From Gemmata massiliana (lineage in GTDB: Bacteria; Planctomycetota; Planctomycetia; Gemmatales; Gemmataceae): 36,834 nt of DNA. The DNA lies in NCBI GenBank assembly GCA_000531095.1, contig HG799477.1, positions 1,531-38,364 of the forward strand, in the 5' to 3' direction. The notes under the pieces are model-generated. The model did no database searches. It had not been told where the DNA came from and saw only the letters and a list, made by a program, of their open reading frames with translations. Of the stretch, positions 24,633 to 33,037 are shown in pieces. Position 1 is the stretch's first letter; each line of letters starts with the position of its first letter. The translations under genes were made by a program, and so were the position numbers.

Positions 24633-25949
24633 CTAGCGGAGAACCGCGCTGAGGCTGCCGATGATCGCCTTACCGTCAGGGTCCGGCTGGAACGTTACGG
24701 TCACGACGTAGGTGTCGGTTTTGAGCATGAACACGGACAGTGCGCGTTTAATAACACCGTTATCCGCGTACACCCGGTCCGATATCACGAAACTACCTTT
24801 GGGGCCACTGTCGGCGGTGATTAGCATCGTTTTCGCTTTGTACTCCTGTTTTGCTCCACACATTTTGGCGTAATGCGTCCACACGTCCTCGAACGTTGGC
24901 CCTTCAACTCGAAACGCATACGCCGCAATGCCCGAACCTGTTGGCTCTCCGCCCATCTGGTGGAAATCGGTCGCACCCTTTAGTTGAGGCCGCCACTGTT
25001 TGAGTACTTCGTCGGCTGTAAGCTTCTTCGGCTTGTCCGGTTCGGTCGCGTGCTTCGCTTCGGGTGGCGCAGCAACAACCCGCTTTTCCTCAGCCGCAGG
25101 CGCCTTCGACATCTCGTTTGATGGCGCGCTGTTGGGGCGCGCGGCGAGCACCGTTCCTGTGATTGCGGCGAGCGTAACCAATCCGAGCACGAATACCTTG
25201 CGCACCGTTAACCTCCCTTTGATGAGTTGGGCGAGCGAACCGGGAATGGTGCCGCTCGTTGTGTATTGCGTTACCCGCTCGCACGTTCGGGCGATCAGTT
25301 CGCCCGGAACAGCGCCGGCCCGAGCGTCCGCGAGGACGCCCGGCAGCGCGGCGACCGTCAGTGCGATCCCGCGCTTGGTGAGCCGGGCCGCGAGCTTCTT
25401 GCGCCCGTTAGCGAGCCGACTCGACAGCGTCCCCTCGGGCACGCCCAGCGCGACCGCCGCGTCCTCGCGCGACGCCCCACGCAAGTCGCACAGAACAATC
25501 GCCTCGCGATAGTGCGTCGGGAGCGCGGCGAGTTCCTCGTCCAGCACCGGTGCGAGTTCCGATTGCGGTGGCGCGTGATCGGGTGCGGGCGGTTCGGGTA
25601 ACTGGGCCACCGTGACCTCCCGCTCGCGCCGCCGACGGGCCGCGCGCCGAGCGCGCCACGCGATCCGAAAAGCGACCCCGTACAACCAGCTCCACAGACG
25701 CGCGCCGTCGCGTACCGATGCGGCCTGTTGTGCGAGTACCAGGAACGTGGCCTGGAACACGTCCTCCGCGTCCTGCGGGTTGCGCACCACGCGCTTACAC
25801 ACGCCCAGCACCAGTGATCCGTGCCGGCGCACCAGTTCCTCGAACGCGGCGGTGTCTTTGGTCGCCACGAAGCGCGCGAGCAATTCGGCATCGGTCGTGC
25901 CGGTGTGCTCCAACTGCCGCAGGATCTCCGCCGATCGCGCCGCGCTCAT
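24633..25949 (-). CDS. ECF sigma factor 2, membrane-anchored with unknown C-terminal domain
   Basis: This 438-residue protein starts at ATG 25949, with GGAGGGA just upstream. Sigma region 2 (about 20-105) includes NPQDAEDVFQATFLVLAQQ and LWSWLYGVAFRIAWRAR. Region 4 (about 135-195) includes LPTHYREAIVLCDLRGASRE and VPEGTLSSRLANGRKKL. A transmembrane segment lies at about 252-271 (VFVLGLVTLAAITGTVLAA), then an Ala/Lys/Pro linker. The C-terminal domain (about 300-438, YAFRVEGPTFEDVWTHYAKM...VVTVTFQPDPDG) resembles no family I can name and would be extracytoplasmic. No anti-sigma gene is adjacent, so the C-terminal part may regulate the sigma domain in cis. Confidence 0.87.
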   Translation of the reverse strand: MSAARSAEILRQLEHTGTTDAELLARFVATKDTAAFEELVRRHGSLVLGVCKRVVRNPQDAEDVFQATFLVLAQQAASVRDGARLWSWLYGVAFRIAWRARRAARRRREREVTVAQLPEPPAPDHAPPQSELAPVLDEELAALPTHYREAIVLCDLRGASREDAAVALGVPEGTLSSRLANGRKKLAARLTKRGIALTVAALPGVLADARAGAVPGELIARTCERVTQYTTSGTIPGSLAQLIKGRLTVRKVFVLGLVTLAAITGTVLAARPNSAPSNEMSKAPAAEEKRVVAAPPEAKHATEPDKPKKLTADEVLKQWRPQLKGATDFHQMGGEPTGSGIAAYAFRVEGPTFEDVWTHYAKMCGAKQEYKAKTMLITADSGPKGSFVISDRVYADNGVIKRALSVFMLKTDTYVVTVTFQPDPDGKAIIGSLSAVLR

Positions 25950-26215
25950 TCGCTCCCTCCGCTCGTATAGTCCCCGCCCGCCCCGGGCGCGTCGCGCGAA
26001 AATCTTAGTACTACTGAGCTGCATGGGACGTACGTGCTGTGCCTGACAGTGGACACAGTCCGGCATGGCCCACGGGCGCAGCAGATGTTGCAAGGCGCGC
26101 CGAACACCGGGTAGGGTTAGCGTCGGCTCGGTGCGATTTTTCTAGTCCGGCAAACGCGACTGGGCTATAAGTTGCGGTTGGGATAGGCTTTAGGTCGTCC
26201 TCGGAGGGCGTGCCG

Positions 26216-27193
26216 ATGAAGAAGGCGAAGACCGCCGAGCCAACGATCACCCGCGACCTGACGCCCGAGCGGGCCGCGTGCCCGTACTGCGGGCGGCCCA
26301 TGTGGGCCGATTATGCGGCCCGCCGCACGGTCCACACCCTGACCGGTGTGACCCGTTTGAATCTGACCGTTCGCCGGTGCCGGACCGCGGCGTGCGCCGG
26401 TTACAAGAAGCCGTACCGGCCCGAGGCCGAGGGCTCGTTCGCGCTGCCCCGGCACGAGTTCGGGCTCGACGTGATCGCCCTGATCGGGCGCCCGCGGTAC
26501 GCCGAGCACCGGTCCGTGCCCGAGATCCGGACCCACTTGGTCGCCCGGAACGTGTCGGTGTCCGAGCGCACCGTGACCAACCTGCTGGACCGGTACGACG
26601 AGTTGCTCGCCACGTCCCTGACCGACGATCACCGGGTCCAGAAGGTGCTGGCCGCCCAGGGCAAGGTGATCCTGGCCCTCGACGGGCTCCAACCGGACGT
26701 CGGGCACGAGGTGCTGTGGGTGATCCGGGACGTGCTCAGCGGCCAGCTCCTGCTGGCTAAGAGCCTGCTGTCGGCCCGGAACCAAGATCTGGCGGCCCTG
26801 CGGTCAGCGGTGAAGGGGGCGTGCGGGGTGCCGGTCGCCGGGGTCATCTCCGACGGCCAGCACTCGATTCGCAAAGCCGTGGCGCGGGCGCTCCCCGGTG
26901 TGCCCTACCAGCTGTGCCAGTTCCACTACCTGCGGGAGGCCGCGAAGCCCATTTATGAGGCCGATCGGCACGCCAAGGTGGCACTCAAGAAGAAGGTCCG
27001 CGGGGTGCGCCAGATCGAGCGCCAGGTCGAGGGGCGAACCGATCCCGAGGCCGGCGCGGTGCGCGGGTACTGCTCGGCGGTACGGAGCGCCATCACCGAC
27101 GATGGGCGGCCCCCGCTGGACGCGTCGGGGCTCAAGTTGCACGCCCGACTGAGCTGCGAAGCCATCCGCGAGGCCGCCGCGCGGACTTTCTGA
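26216..27193 (+). CDS. Transposase (MULE/IS256-like DDE type), truncated at C-terminus
   Basis: Starting from ATG 26216 with GGAGGG 7 nt upstream, the protein has an N-terminal zinc-finger-like region (ACPYCGRPM ... CRTAACAGYKKPY). The catalytic domain follows: ILALDGLQPDVGHEVLWVI with the first Asp, VAGVISDGQHSIRKAV with the second Asp, and YQLCQFHYLREAAKPI, a C/H motif typical of MULE-like DDE domains. The final acidic residue of a DDE triad is not seen. The last residues (from about nt 27150) are antisense to a DUF1559 pilin gene fragment, so the true transposase C-terminus is missing and the copy is probably inactive. The left end and inverted repeats of the element could not be located. 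Confidence 0.75.
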   Translation: MKKAKTAEPTITRDLTPERAACPYCGRPMWADYAARRTVHTLTGVTRLNLTVRRCRTAACAGYKKPYRPEAEGSFALPRHEFGLDVIALIGRPRYAEHRSVPEIRTHLVARNVSVSERTVTNLLDRYDELLATSLTDDHRVQKVLAAQGKVILALDGLQPDVGHEVLWVIRDVLSGQLLLAKSLLSARNQDLAALRSAVKGACGVPVAGVISDGQHSIRKAVARALPGVPYQLCQFHYLREAAKPIYEADRHAKVALKKKVRGVRQIERQVEGRTDPEAGAVRGYCSAVRSAITDDGRPPLDASGLKLHARLSCEAIREAAARTF

Positions 27194-27288
27194 ATGGCGG
27201 GCAAGAGTGGCCCAATCAGGATCGCAATGATCGCGATCACCACCAAAAGCTCGATCAGTGTGAAGCCGGAGCGTGAGCGACGAAACAC
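27152..27288 (-). pseudogene. N-terminal stub of a DUF1559 type IV pilin-like protein
   Basis: Reading from GTG 27288 (GGGGA 8 nt upstream), the stub encodes VFRRSRSGFTLIELLVVIAI, then IAILIGPLLPAIQKVRAAASRM, the prepilin cleavage site (G-FTLIE) and first helix of DUF1559 proteins, which are very numerous in planctomycetes. After about nt 27152 the frame runs antisense through the transposase and loses all similarity. No C-terminal DUF1559 part (the H-x9-DG type end) was found on the other side of the transposase. The gene was therefore cut by the mobile element or by a later deletion. An in-frame GTG at 27351 would give a longer leader. Confidence 0.75.
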
Positions 27289-27486
27289 GGTTGGCGTCCC
27301 CTGGCGTTGGAGAGCTGGTGTTGCGAACGCGAGAAATGTGTTACTGGGCACGCTGACCTGCGACCATGAAAAGTGCGTAAACTCTGGAAATCGACCGGGA
27401 AGTCACGCGATTCACGCAATCCGAAAATTGCGGACGCGCCGACCGTGCTCGCGGGAGTATTAATCCGAACACTGCACGGAGGCACC

Positions 27487-29898
27487 ATGAACCGGCTTCG
27501 TACTGGCCCTCTTCCCGTCGTCCAACTGCGAGACGCGCTCCGCTGGGATCTCGATGCCCTACCCGACGCGGAACTCCTCGCCCGGTACGCGGACCACCCC
27601 GCGTTTGAGGTGCTGCTCCGGCGGCACGGGGCGATGGTGCTCGGTGTTTGTCGTCGAACGCTTACCAACGTCTCCGACGCAGAGGACGCATTTCAGGCGA
27701 CGTTCCTCGTGTTCATTCGCAAGGCGCGGTCGCTCCGGCGCGCGGACCGACTCGGTCCGTGGCTCTACGGGGTGGCGTGTCGCGTGGCGATGAAGGCGCG
27801 GGCACGAGCCGCGCGGCTCGCCGAGTACCGGACCGAGGTACACGAGATGTTTTCCGATTCCAACGCACCGGCCGCGGTACCGGACTGGATCCCCGTTCTC
27901 GACACCGAACTGGCCGCGCTTCCGGCGAAGTACCGCGACGCGCTCGTCATGTGCGAACTGGAGGGCGCGTCCCGAGCGGACGCGGCGAAGGCGCTCGGCG
28001 TTCCAGAGGGCACGCTCTCCAGCCGTCTGGCACGCGGGCGCGAACTCCTACGGAGGCGGTTGCTCAAGCACGGCACGCTGCTCCCGACGAGTGGGCTGGT
28101 GGCGTTGTTCACGACAAATGGTGTGGGGCGGGCGGTGGTGCCCGCGGCGCTGCTCGCGCGGACGTCCGAACTGGCAGTGACGGCAACGAGTGCGGTGACC
28201 GGGGCGGTCCCGGTCGGTGCGGCTCAACTCACGGACGAGGTACTGAAGAGCATGTTCCTCACGAAATTGCGCGGTGCTGGAGTCGCGGTCCTCGCCCTGA
28301 CTCTAGTAGCAACTGGGTTTGCCGCGGCGTGGTCCGGTGAAGAACCGCGCGCGGCTGTGGAAGCCAAAAATGCCGAAACAGCGCTCCCGGCGAGGGTATC
28401 TGCGGTTCCGGAACCGGACACGAAGAAACCGATCGCGTCTGGGACGAAGCTCTCCGACCGAGACGCGATGCAGGGGTTGTGGGTGAACGAGAAGCTCAAT
28501 GCCATTGGCAAGCAGTTGACCGAGGGGGAATTGAAGGAAGCGAACGAGATGACGGGCCGAATGCAAATTCTGGTCTCCGGTGATAAGTGGTGGACAATGG
28601 GAACCGGGCCGAACGGGGTACTCGGCACCGCGGTGGCTCAATTGGCTGTGATCGACGAAACAAAGAACCCGAAGTGGCTCGATCTTCGTGTGTGGCCGGT
28701 CACTTCCCACGGTTCCCATTGGCGGTGCATTTACGAACTAGACGGGGACGTATTACGCATCTGTATGTGCGCTGGGGATCACACTTCGACTCGTCCGGCC
28801 GAGTTCGAGGCCGATCCGGGCACATCTCTCATGGTCATGACCTTCCGCCGCGGAAAACTACCTCCGGCGGTTGGTGAGAAATCGCTAGTCGGTTCGTGGG
28901 TCGGTGAACCGCCCGCCGGCGATTCTTCAACCGTGCGCCCGCGGGTCGAGATTCTTGATAGTTACCTATTCGTCACGAATCCCAAGACCGGCCACTGGGT
29001 TGGTGGCCGGTACCGTTACGACGCAACGAAGAACCCGAAGTGGGTGGACGTTGAACTGACGACGGCCATCGAGGACGGGAAAGTGACGAAACTCTACGGC
29101 AGCTACGAGGTCACCGACAGGGGACTGAAACTAGCACTCGGTGCGACCGGCAAGCGGGCGCTTCGCCCACTGGAACTCGATGCCGGATCAGACGTGATGT
29201 ACTTCAATGTGAAGGCGGCCAAGGGACCGCCTGCAGCGCAAACGGGTACGCCCGAGAAGGTCATCACCGCACCGGTGCCGCATGCAAAGTCGCGCGTTCT
29301 CGAAGAGGACGAACACATCCAGGCATTGATGAACACGTGTAATTTCTCTGGAGCCGAGATCTTCATCCGCAAGCATCTGGCGGACTACAAGGGATTGGAA
29401 CTAGCTGCGCGCAGCCTCCAACTTGGCATCTGCCTCACCCAGCGGGCGGCGCAAAGCGATGCTTCGGTGGCCATTACGCTCCGGACCGAGGCCGCTGACC
29501 GCTTCCGCGAGGCGATCACCGAGGTAGAGACGTACCAGAAGGACAGCGGAACCGACAAACGGGCCGTGTTTGTTCGCACGCAGGCCGAACTTCGCTTCCT
29601 CGGAGTGTACCAACAGGCTGGAAAGTCGGACGAAGTCATCACCGCGGCCGGACCGATGCTGGAGCGATACAAGGGTACGGTCGAAGAACTCGTCATCCTG
29701 AGTGTGACGTACCACGCGCACTCAAAAAAGGGGGACGCGACCCAGGCACAGAAAACGCGCGACCGGATGAAAACTGCGTTCGAGAAGCTCAAGGACAAAC
29801 CTGGCGCGTTCCCCGAGAGCGTAGGTGAGCACAGTAGGGCGTACTGGGAGAAAATTTGGTTCGCAAACGATTTGGCCGTAACGGGGTCACTCCCTTGA
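27487..29898 (+). CDS. ECF sigma factor 3, membrane-anchored, with two TIGR03067-like domains and TPR-like tail
   Basis: This 803-residue protein starts at ATG 27487 after CGGAGG. Sigma region 2 (about 28-110) has VSDAEDAFQATFLVFIRKA and LGPWLYGVACRVAMKAR. Region 4 (about 140-193) has LPAKYRDALVMCELEGASRA and VPEGTLSSRLARGRELL. A transmembrane helix lies at about 262-281 (GAGVAVLALTLVATGFAAAW). A first TIGR03067-like domain (about 325-457) contains MQGLWV, TKNPKWLDLRVW, YELDGDVLRICM and RPAEFEADPGTSLMVMTFRR. A second, more diverged copy (about 467-576) contains LVGSWVGE, TKNPKWVDVEL and GSYEVTDRGLKLAL. Residues about 610-790 are helical and TPR-like. The C-terminal part should be outside the cytoplasm and may sense envelope state. 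It converges with the candidate selenoprotein gene. Confidence 0.88.
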   Translation: MNRLRTGPLPVVQLRDALRWDLDALPDAELLARYADHPAFEVLLRRHGAMVLGVCRRTLTNVSDAEDAFQATFLVFIRKARSLRRADRLGPWLYGVACRVAMKARARAARLAEYRTEVHEMFSDSNAPAAVPDWIPVLDTELAALPAKYRDALVMCELEGASRADAAKALGVPEGTLSSRLARGRELLRRRLLKHGTLLPTSGLVALFTTNGVGRAVVPAALLARTSELAVTATSAVTGAVPVGAAQLTDEVLKSMFLTKLRGAGVAVLALTLVATGFAAAWSGEEPRAAVEAKNAETALPARVSAVPEPDTKKPIASGTKLSDRDAMQGLWVNEKLNAIGKQLTEGELKEANEMTGRMQILVSGDKWWTMGTGPNGVLGTAVAQLAVIDETKNPKWLDLRVWPVTSHGSHWRCIYELDGDVLRICMCAGDHTSTRPAEFEADPGTSLMVMTFRRGKLPPAVGEKSLVGSWVGEPPAGDSSTVRPRVEILDSYLFVTNPKTGHWVGGRYRYDATKNPKWVDVELTTAIEDGKVTKLYGSYEVTDRGLKLALGATGKRALRPLELDAGSDVMYFNVKAAKGPPAAQTGTPEKVITAPVPHAKSRVLEEDEHIQALMNTCNFSGAEIFIRKHLADYKGLELAARSLQLGICLTQRAAQSDASVAITLRTEAADRFREAITEVETYQKDSGTDKRAVFVRTQAELRFLGVYQQAGKSDEVITAAGPMLERYKGTVEELVILSVTYHAHSKKGDATQAQKTRDRMKTAFEKLKDKPGAFPESVGEHSRAYWEKIWFANDLAVTGSLP

Positions 29899-29911
29899 AT
29901 GTGACAGACCA

Positions 29912-29951
29912 CGCTTCTTTGTGCGCACCGGCCGGTGCGCACAAAGAAGCG
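29912..29951. terminator. Perfect 40-bp palindrome between convergent genes
   Basis: CGCTTCTTTGTGCGCACCGG is followed directly by its reverse complement, with no spacer. It begins 14 nt after the sigma factor stop and ends 11 nt before the stop of the convergent gene. The position suits a bidirectional terminator. The CACCGGCCGGTG core is shared with the repeat arms at 23514-23677. Confidence 0.65.
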
Positions 29952-29962
29952 CCGAGTACCAA

Positions 29963-31024
29963 TTACTTCGTATTCACCGGCAGCGTGGACACTTTTTCCT
30001 TCAGAACGTCCTCGAACACAATCGTGTAGAGGTCCGCGAGCTTCGGGAGTGGGTAGTACGCCAGCAGCACGTGAACCTGTCCCTGAGCGCCGAGCCCGCG
30101 GCCTGCTTTGGTTTGGATCTGTGCGTTGGTCGGTGCCGACGGTGGCCCGGGAACAATGCGCGGCAGCGTGTTCGGCGGGAGCCGTAACCCCGATTCCGCC
30201 GTGAGCCGCTCCAAGTGGCCCCTGCGGAGCGCGACACGGTACCGGGCAACATCCCCACCCGCTTCACTGGCCGCGAGTTTGCGCAGATCAACCGCCCATC
30301 GCGCTTCTCGGAGGAAGTCTTTCGCGCCCAGTGGTCCGGCGACTGCGTGGACCACGGTCCCGTCGCTGAGACAGAAGTACGCCGCCACGTTCCCGCCTAC
30401 CTTTGCACCGTCAATCACCTGAAATGTGCCCACTTTCTGATACGTCGACTCAAAGTTGTCACCGAGGAACTTACCTACCGCGTCGTCCGACAAGGCTCCC
30501 TCACGGAGAGCTTGAGCGTTGTTTCAGGTGAACCCGGGATCGTCGAAGTGCCCTGAGATGTGCAGAACGAGCATCATCTTCTTCGAGGCTTTTGCCTCTT
30601 CTGCCGCTTCGGTCATTCCGGGGTGGAAACGCACCTTCGTGTTGAACGACTGGCACCTCTCGGCGGGCATCAGTTCACTTACCGGGAGCCGGAACTCGGG
30701 TGGCGCTTGTGCCACTACGACTGGTTCGCCCGGGGTCACAACGGGCACGACCACGGGAACGGTGACCACTTCCGTGCGAACGACGATCTCGCGCGGCATC
30801 GGGATCGGTTCGTCCGTGCTGGGACCAGGTGAGGGTGGAGGGAACTCGTGGGGAATGAGTTCGATTCCCGTGAATACCGCCCCCGCCGGCGTGGACGGGC
30901 GCATCACGATGGCGCCAGCAAGGAACGCCCAGAGGGGGAGGCCGATCGCGGCGACCGTGCGCCAGTCAATAACGCTGAGAACTCCCGCGCGCGGAGCCCG
31001 CGCGGGAACGGGAACAGACGACAT
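29963..31024 (-). CDS. Thioredoxin-like protein with in-frame TGA, candidate selenoprotein
   Basis: The frame is continuous from ATG 31024 to 29963 except for one TGA (30524-30526, codon 167). The N-terminus has a membrane anchor (TVAAIGLPLWAFLAGAIVM, about 24-42) and a Pro/Val-rich linker. Next comes a thioredoxin-fold-like block, KKMMLVLHISGHFDDPGFT-[TGA]-NNAQALREGALSDDAVGKFL, and then YQKVGTFQVIDGAKVGGNVA, YFCLSDGTVVHAVAGPLGAK and DFLREARWAVDLRKLA. In the planctomycete relatives I recall, the residue at the TGA is Cys (FTCNNA), at the start of the helix where redox Cys sits. With read-through the protein has 353 residues including Sec167. A stem-loop of SECIS type lies 9 nt downstream. A simple nonsense mutation is the alternative. 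The ribosome binding site is weak (GGGGA). Confidence 0.7.
30491..30514 (-). promoter_or_regulatory. Candidate bacterial SECIS element
   Basis: On the coding strand, nucleotides +10 to +33 after the TGA can form a 9-bp stem: CAA/TTG, one bulged C, then GCTCTC paired with GGGAGC (one G-U). The apical loop is CGUGA at +19 to +23 and contains GU. Bacterial SECIS hairpins lie inside the coding region just after UGA, with a G/GU in a small apical loop about 16-37 nt downstream, so the position and form match. Base pairing was checked by eye only, and no folding energy was computed. Confidence 0.5.
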
Positions 31025-31119
31025 AGGCGTTCCCCGGTGGTGATGGGATCATTCCGTAATCCACCGGTGGAACGAGAACGCGACCGATGTCGTTGGCGGT
31101 GAATGCGAATTTTCGGGGC

Positions 31120-31848
31120 TCACACTCCGCGTGTGCTCGGCTCCCAGATGTACTTGTGCATCTGCAACTGCATCCGCACGCGATGGAGCCCGGATTCGAG
31201 CAACCAGCCGACCAGTTCCACCGGTTTCACGCTCGTGAAGACGCAACTCACGAGGCACGTGAAGCGCTCGTCCAGTTTGTTCGTGCGGATCGCGTTCGCG
31301 GCCCAATCCCAGTCCGCGCGCGACGCGATCACGAACTTGATCTGGTCCGTGGGCTTCAGCACGTCCAGGTTTGCCCACCGGTTCCGGTGGCTCTCACCGC
31401 TATCGGGGCACTTGAGGTCCATGATGACGTGAACGCGCGGATCGACCTCAGCGACGGAGTGCGCGCCGCTCGTCTCTAGCAGCACGGTCTTTCCCGCGTC
31501 GCACAGTTCGGTCATCAGCGTGAACATCTCGGACTGCAACAGCGGTTCGCCGCCGGTGATCTCTACGAGGGGGCAGTTGTAACTAAGCGCCTTCGCCAGT
31601 ACGTCCGCGCGCGTCATCCGCGTGCCCTGGTTGAAGGCGTGCGGGGTGTCGCACCAGCGGCACCGGCTGTCGCACACCGATGCGCGCACGAACACGCAGG
31701 GCAAGCCGGCGAAAGTCGATTCACCTTGCACGCTTACGTAGATTTCGTGGACCAACAATTCGCCCGCGGGGACGTCGCGCAGGAGCACAACCCGGTGTGC
31801 GGCCTCGGCGGGTACATCGAGTAACGGCGTTCGCATCAATTGACTCAT
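31120..31848 (-). CDS. queE: 7-carboxy-7-deazaguanine synthase (radical SAM)
   Basis: This protein of about 242 residues makes 7-carboxy-7-deazaguanine from 6-carboxytetrahydropterin in the queuosine/preQ0 pathway. The radical SAM cluster motif is CDSRCRWC (C-x3-C-x2-C). It is preceded by LLVHEIYVSVQGESTFAG, typical of QueE, and followed by LVEITGGEPLLQ (SAM-binding GGE) and LLETSGAHS. DLKCPDSGE and IKFVIASRADW also fit the family. The ATG at 31848 (MSQLMRTPLL) or an in-frame ATG at 31857 could start translation; GGGAAT lies between them. No other queuosine genes are in the window. The next gene on the strand is the candidate selenoprotein, 95 bp downstream. Confidence 0.92.
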   Translation of the reverse strand: MSQLMRTPLLDVPAEAAHRVVLLRDVPAGELLVHEIYVSVQGESTFAGLPCVFVRASVCDSRCRWCDTPHAFNQGTRMTRADVLAKALSYNCPLVEITGGEPLLQSEMFTLMTELCDAGKTVLLETSGAHSVAEVDPRVHVIMDLKCPDSGESHRNRWANLDVLKPTDQIKFVIASRADWDWAANAIRTNKLDERFTCLVSCVFTSVKPVELVGWLLESGLHRVRMQLQMHKYIWEPSTRGV

Positions 31849-31946
31849 TATTCCCATCTTAGCCGGGAAATTGCTTGCGACCCGCCCTCATGCGGGTTAT
31901 AGACCGCGTTTCGCCAGCCCATGCCTCTCGACAAGGAGCCGCAAGG

Positions 31947-32927
31947 ATGCGCCGCTCGTTCGTGCTCACACTCGCCGCACCCGCGTTCGCGACGCTCGCG
32001 CTCGCGCAACCGCCGGCCGCACCGCCCACTCCCCCGGCGCCCCCGGCTCAAACGGGAGCGCCCGCCGCACAAGAGAACGCGGTCGCCGCGACCGTGAACG
32101 GTGAGTCGATCGCGCTCACCGAAGTCGATACTCTGCTGAAGAATACGCTTCCGCTCACGCCTCTGACCGTATCGCAGAAGCGCCAAATGCGAATTGAAGT
32201 CCTTTCTGACATAATCGACGACGTGCTCCTGCGGCAGTTCCTCCGCAAGAACGGGCCGAAGGTCGATCCGGCCGAGATCGACGCGCAGCTCAAAGCGTTC
32301 GGTGACAAGCTCAAGAAGGACGGCAAATCGCTCGCGGACTTTTTCAAGGAAACCGGCCAAACAGAAGCCCAGGTGCGGGAGTCGTGGACGACCGCGATGC
32401 AACTCACCGGCTACGTGAAGCTCAACACCACCGAAGAGCAACTCAAAGCGTACTTCAACGCGAACAAGGATTACTTCGATCACGTGGAAGTGAAGGTACA
32501 GCACGTCGTCCTTCGCGTGAGCAAGAATGCGACCGCGGTCGAGCGCGCTGCGGCTAAAGAGAAGCTCGAAGCCATTCGCGCCGAGATCGCGGCCGGGAAA
32601 CTCGACTTCGCGACCGCGGCGAAAAAGAACTCGCACTGCCCCAGCGCGCCGAATGGGGGCGACATCGGCTACATCGCTCGCAAGGGCGGGCTTGTAGACG
32701 AAGCGTTTGCCAAGGCCGCGTTCGTGATGAAACCTAACGAACTCAGCGGGGTAGTCGAGACGGACTTCGGCCTGCATATTCTCCAAGTAACGGACCGAAA
32801 ACCCGGCACTCCCAACACCTACGAAAAGTCCGTGACCGAGGTACTCGACGCCTACAGCGACGACTTTCGCACAGAACTCATCGCGAAACTTCGGAAACAG
32901 GGGCAGATTCAGATTACGGTGCCTTAA
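31947..32927 (+). CDS. Exported PpiC/parvulin-type peptidyl-prolyl isomerase (SurA-like)
   Basis: This 326-residue protein starts at ATG 31947 with AAGGAG 8 nt upstream. A signal peptide (RRSFVLTLAAPAFATLALA) is followed by a Pro/Ala-rich linker. A SurA-N-like chaperone region (about 45-180) contains VAATVNGESIALTEVDTLL and FLRKNGPKVDPAEIDAQL. The parvulin domain (about 190-290) contains VQHVVLRVSKNA, DFATAAKKNSHCPSAPNGGD, AFVMKPNELSGVVETDFGLH and ILQVTDRKPG. Such proteins assist folding of exported proteins in the periplasm. It is transcribed divergently from queE and converges with the uronate isomerase-like gene across strong hairpins. Confidence 0.92.
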   Translation: MRRSFVLTLAAPAFATLALAQPPAAPPTPPAPPAQTGAPAAQENAVAATVNGESIALTEVDTLLKNTLPLTPLTVSQKRQMRIEVLSDIIDDVLLRQFLRKNGPKVDPAEIDAQLKAFGDKLKKDGKSLADFFKETGQTEAQVRESWTTAMQLTGYVKLNTTEEQLKAYFNANKDYFDHVEVKVQHVVLRVSKNATAVERAAAKEKLEAIRAEIAAGKLDFATAAKKNSHCPSAPNGGDIGYIARKGGLVDEAFAKAAFVMKPNELSGVVETDFGLHILQVTDRKPGTPNTYEKSVTEVLDAYSDDFRTELIAKLRKQGQIQITVP

Positions 32928-32940
32928 CGGGGCGAGAATG

Positions 32941-33026
32941 CGGTCGTTGAGGTGCTCTCAACGACCGACGCGAAGCGGTTCTGAGATTGCCAGCGATATT
33001 GGGCGCTGGCAATCTCAGAACCGCTT
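32941..33026. terminator. Two consecutive hairpins, 11-bp and 23-bp stems
   Basis: CGGTCGTTGAG (32941-32951) pairs with CTCAACGACCG (32957-32967) around a 5-nt loop. Then a perfect 23-bp stem starts AAGCGGTTCTGAG (32973-32995) and closes at 33004-33026 around the 8-nt loop ATATTGGG, followed by TCTTGTT. They lie between convergent stops and probably form a bidirectional terminator. Confidence 0.7.
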
Positions 33027-33037
33027 TCTTGTTGGCG

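Noticed and set aside
30524..31024. A stand-alone 166-residue protein ending at the TGA
   Set aside because: The same frame continues at once as recognisable protein for 187 codons, so the TGA interrupts one gene rather than ending it.
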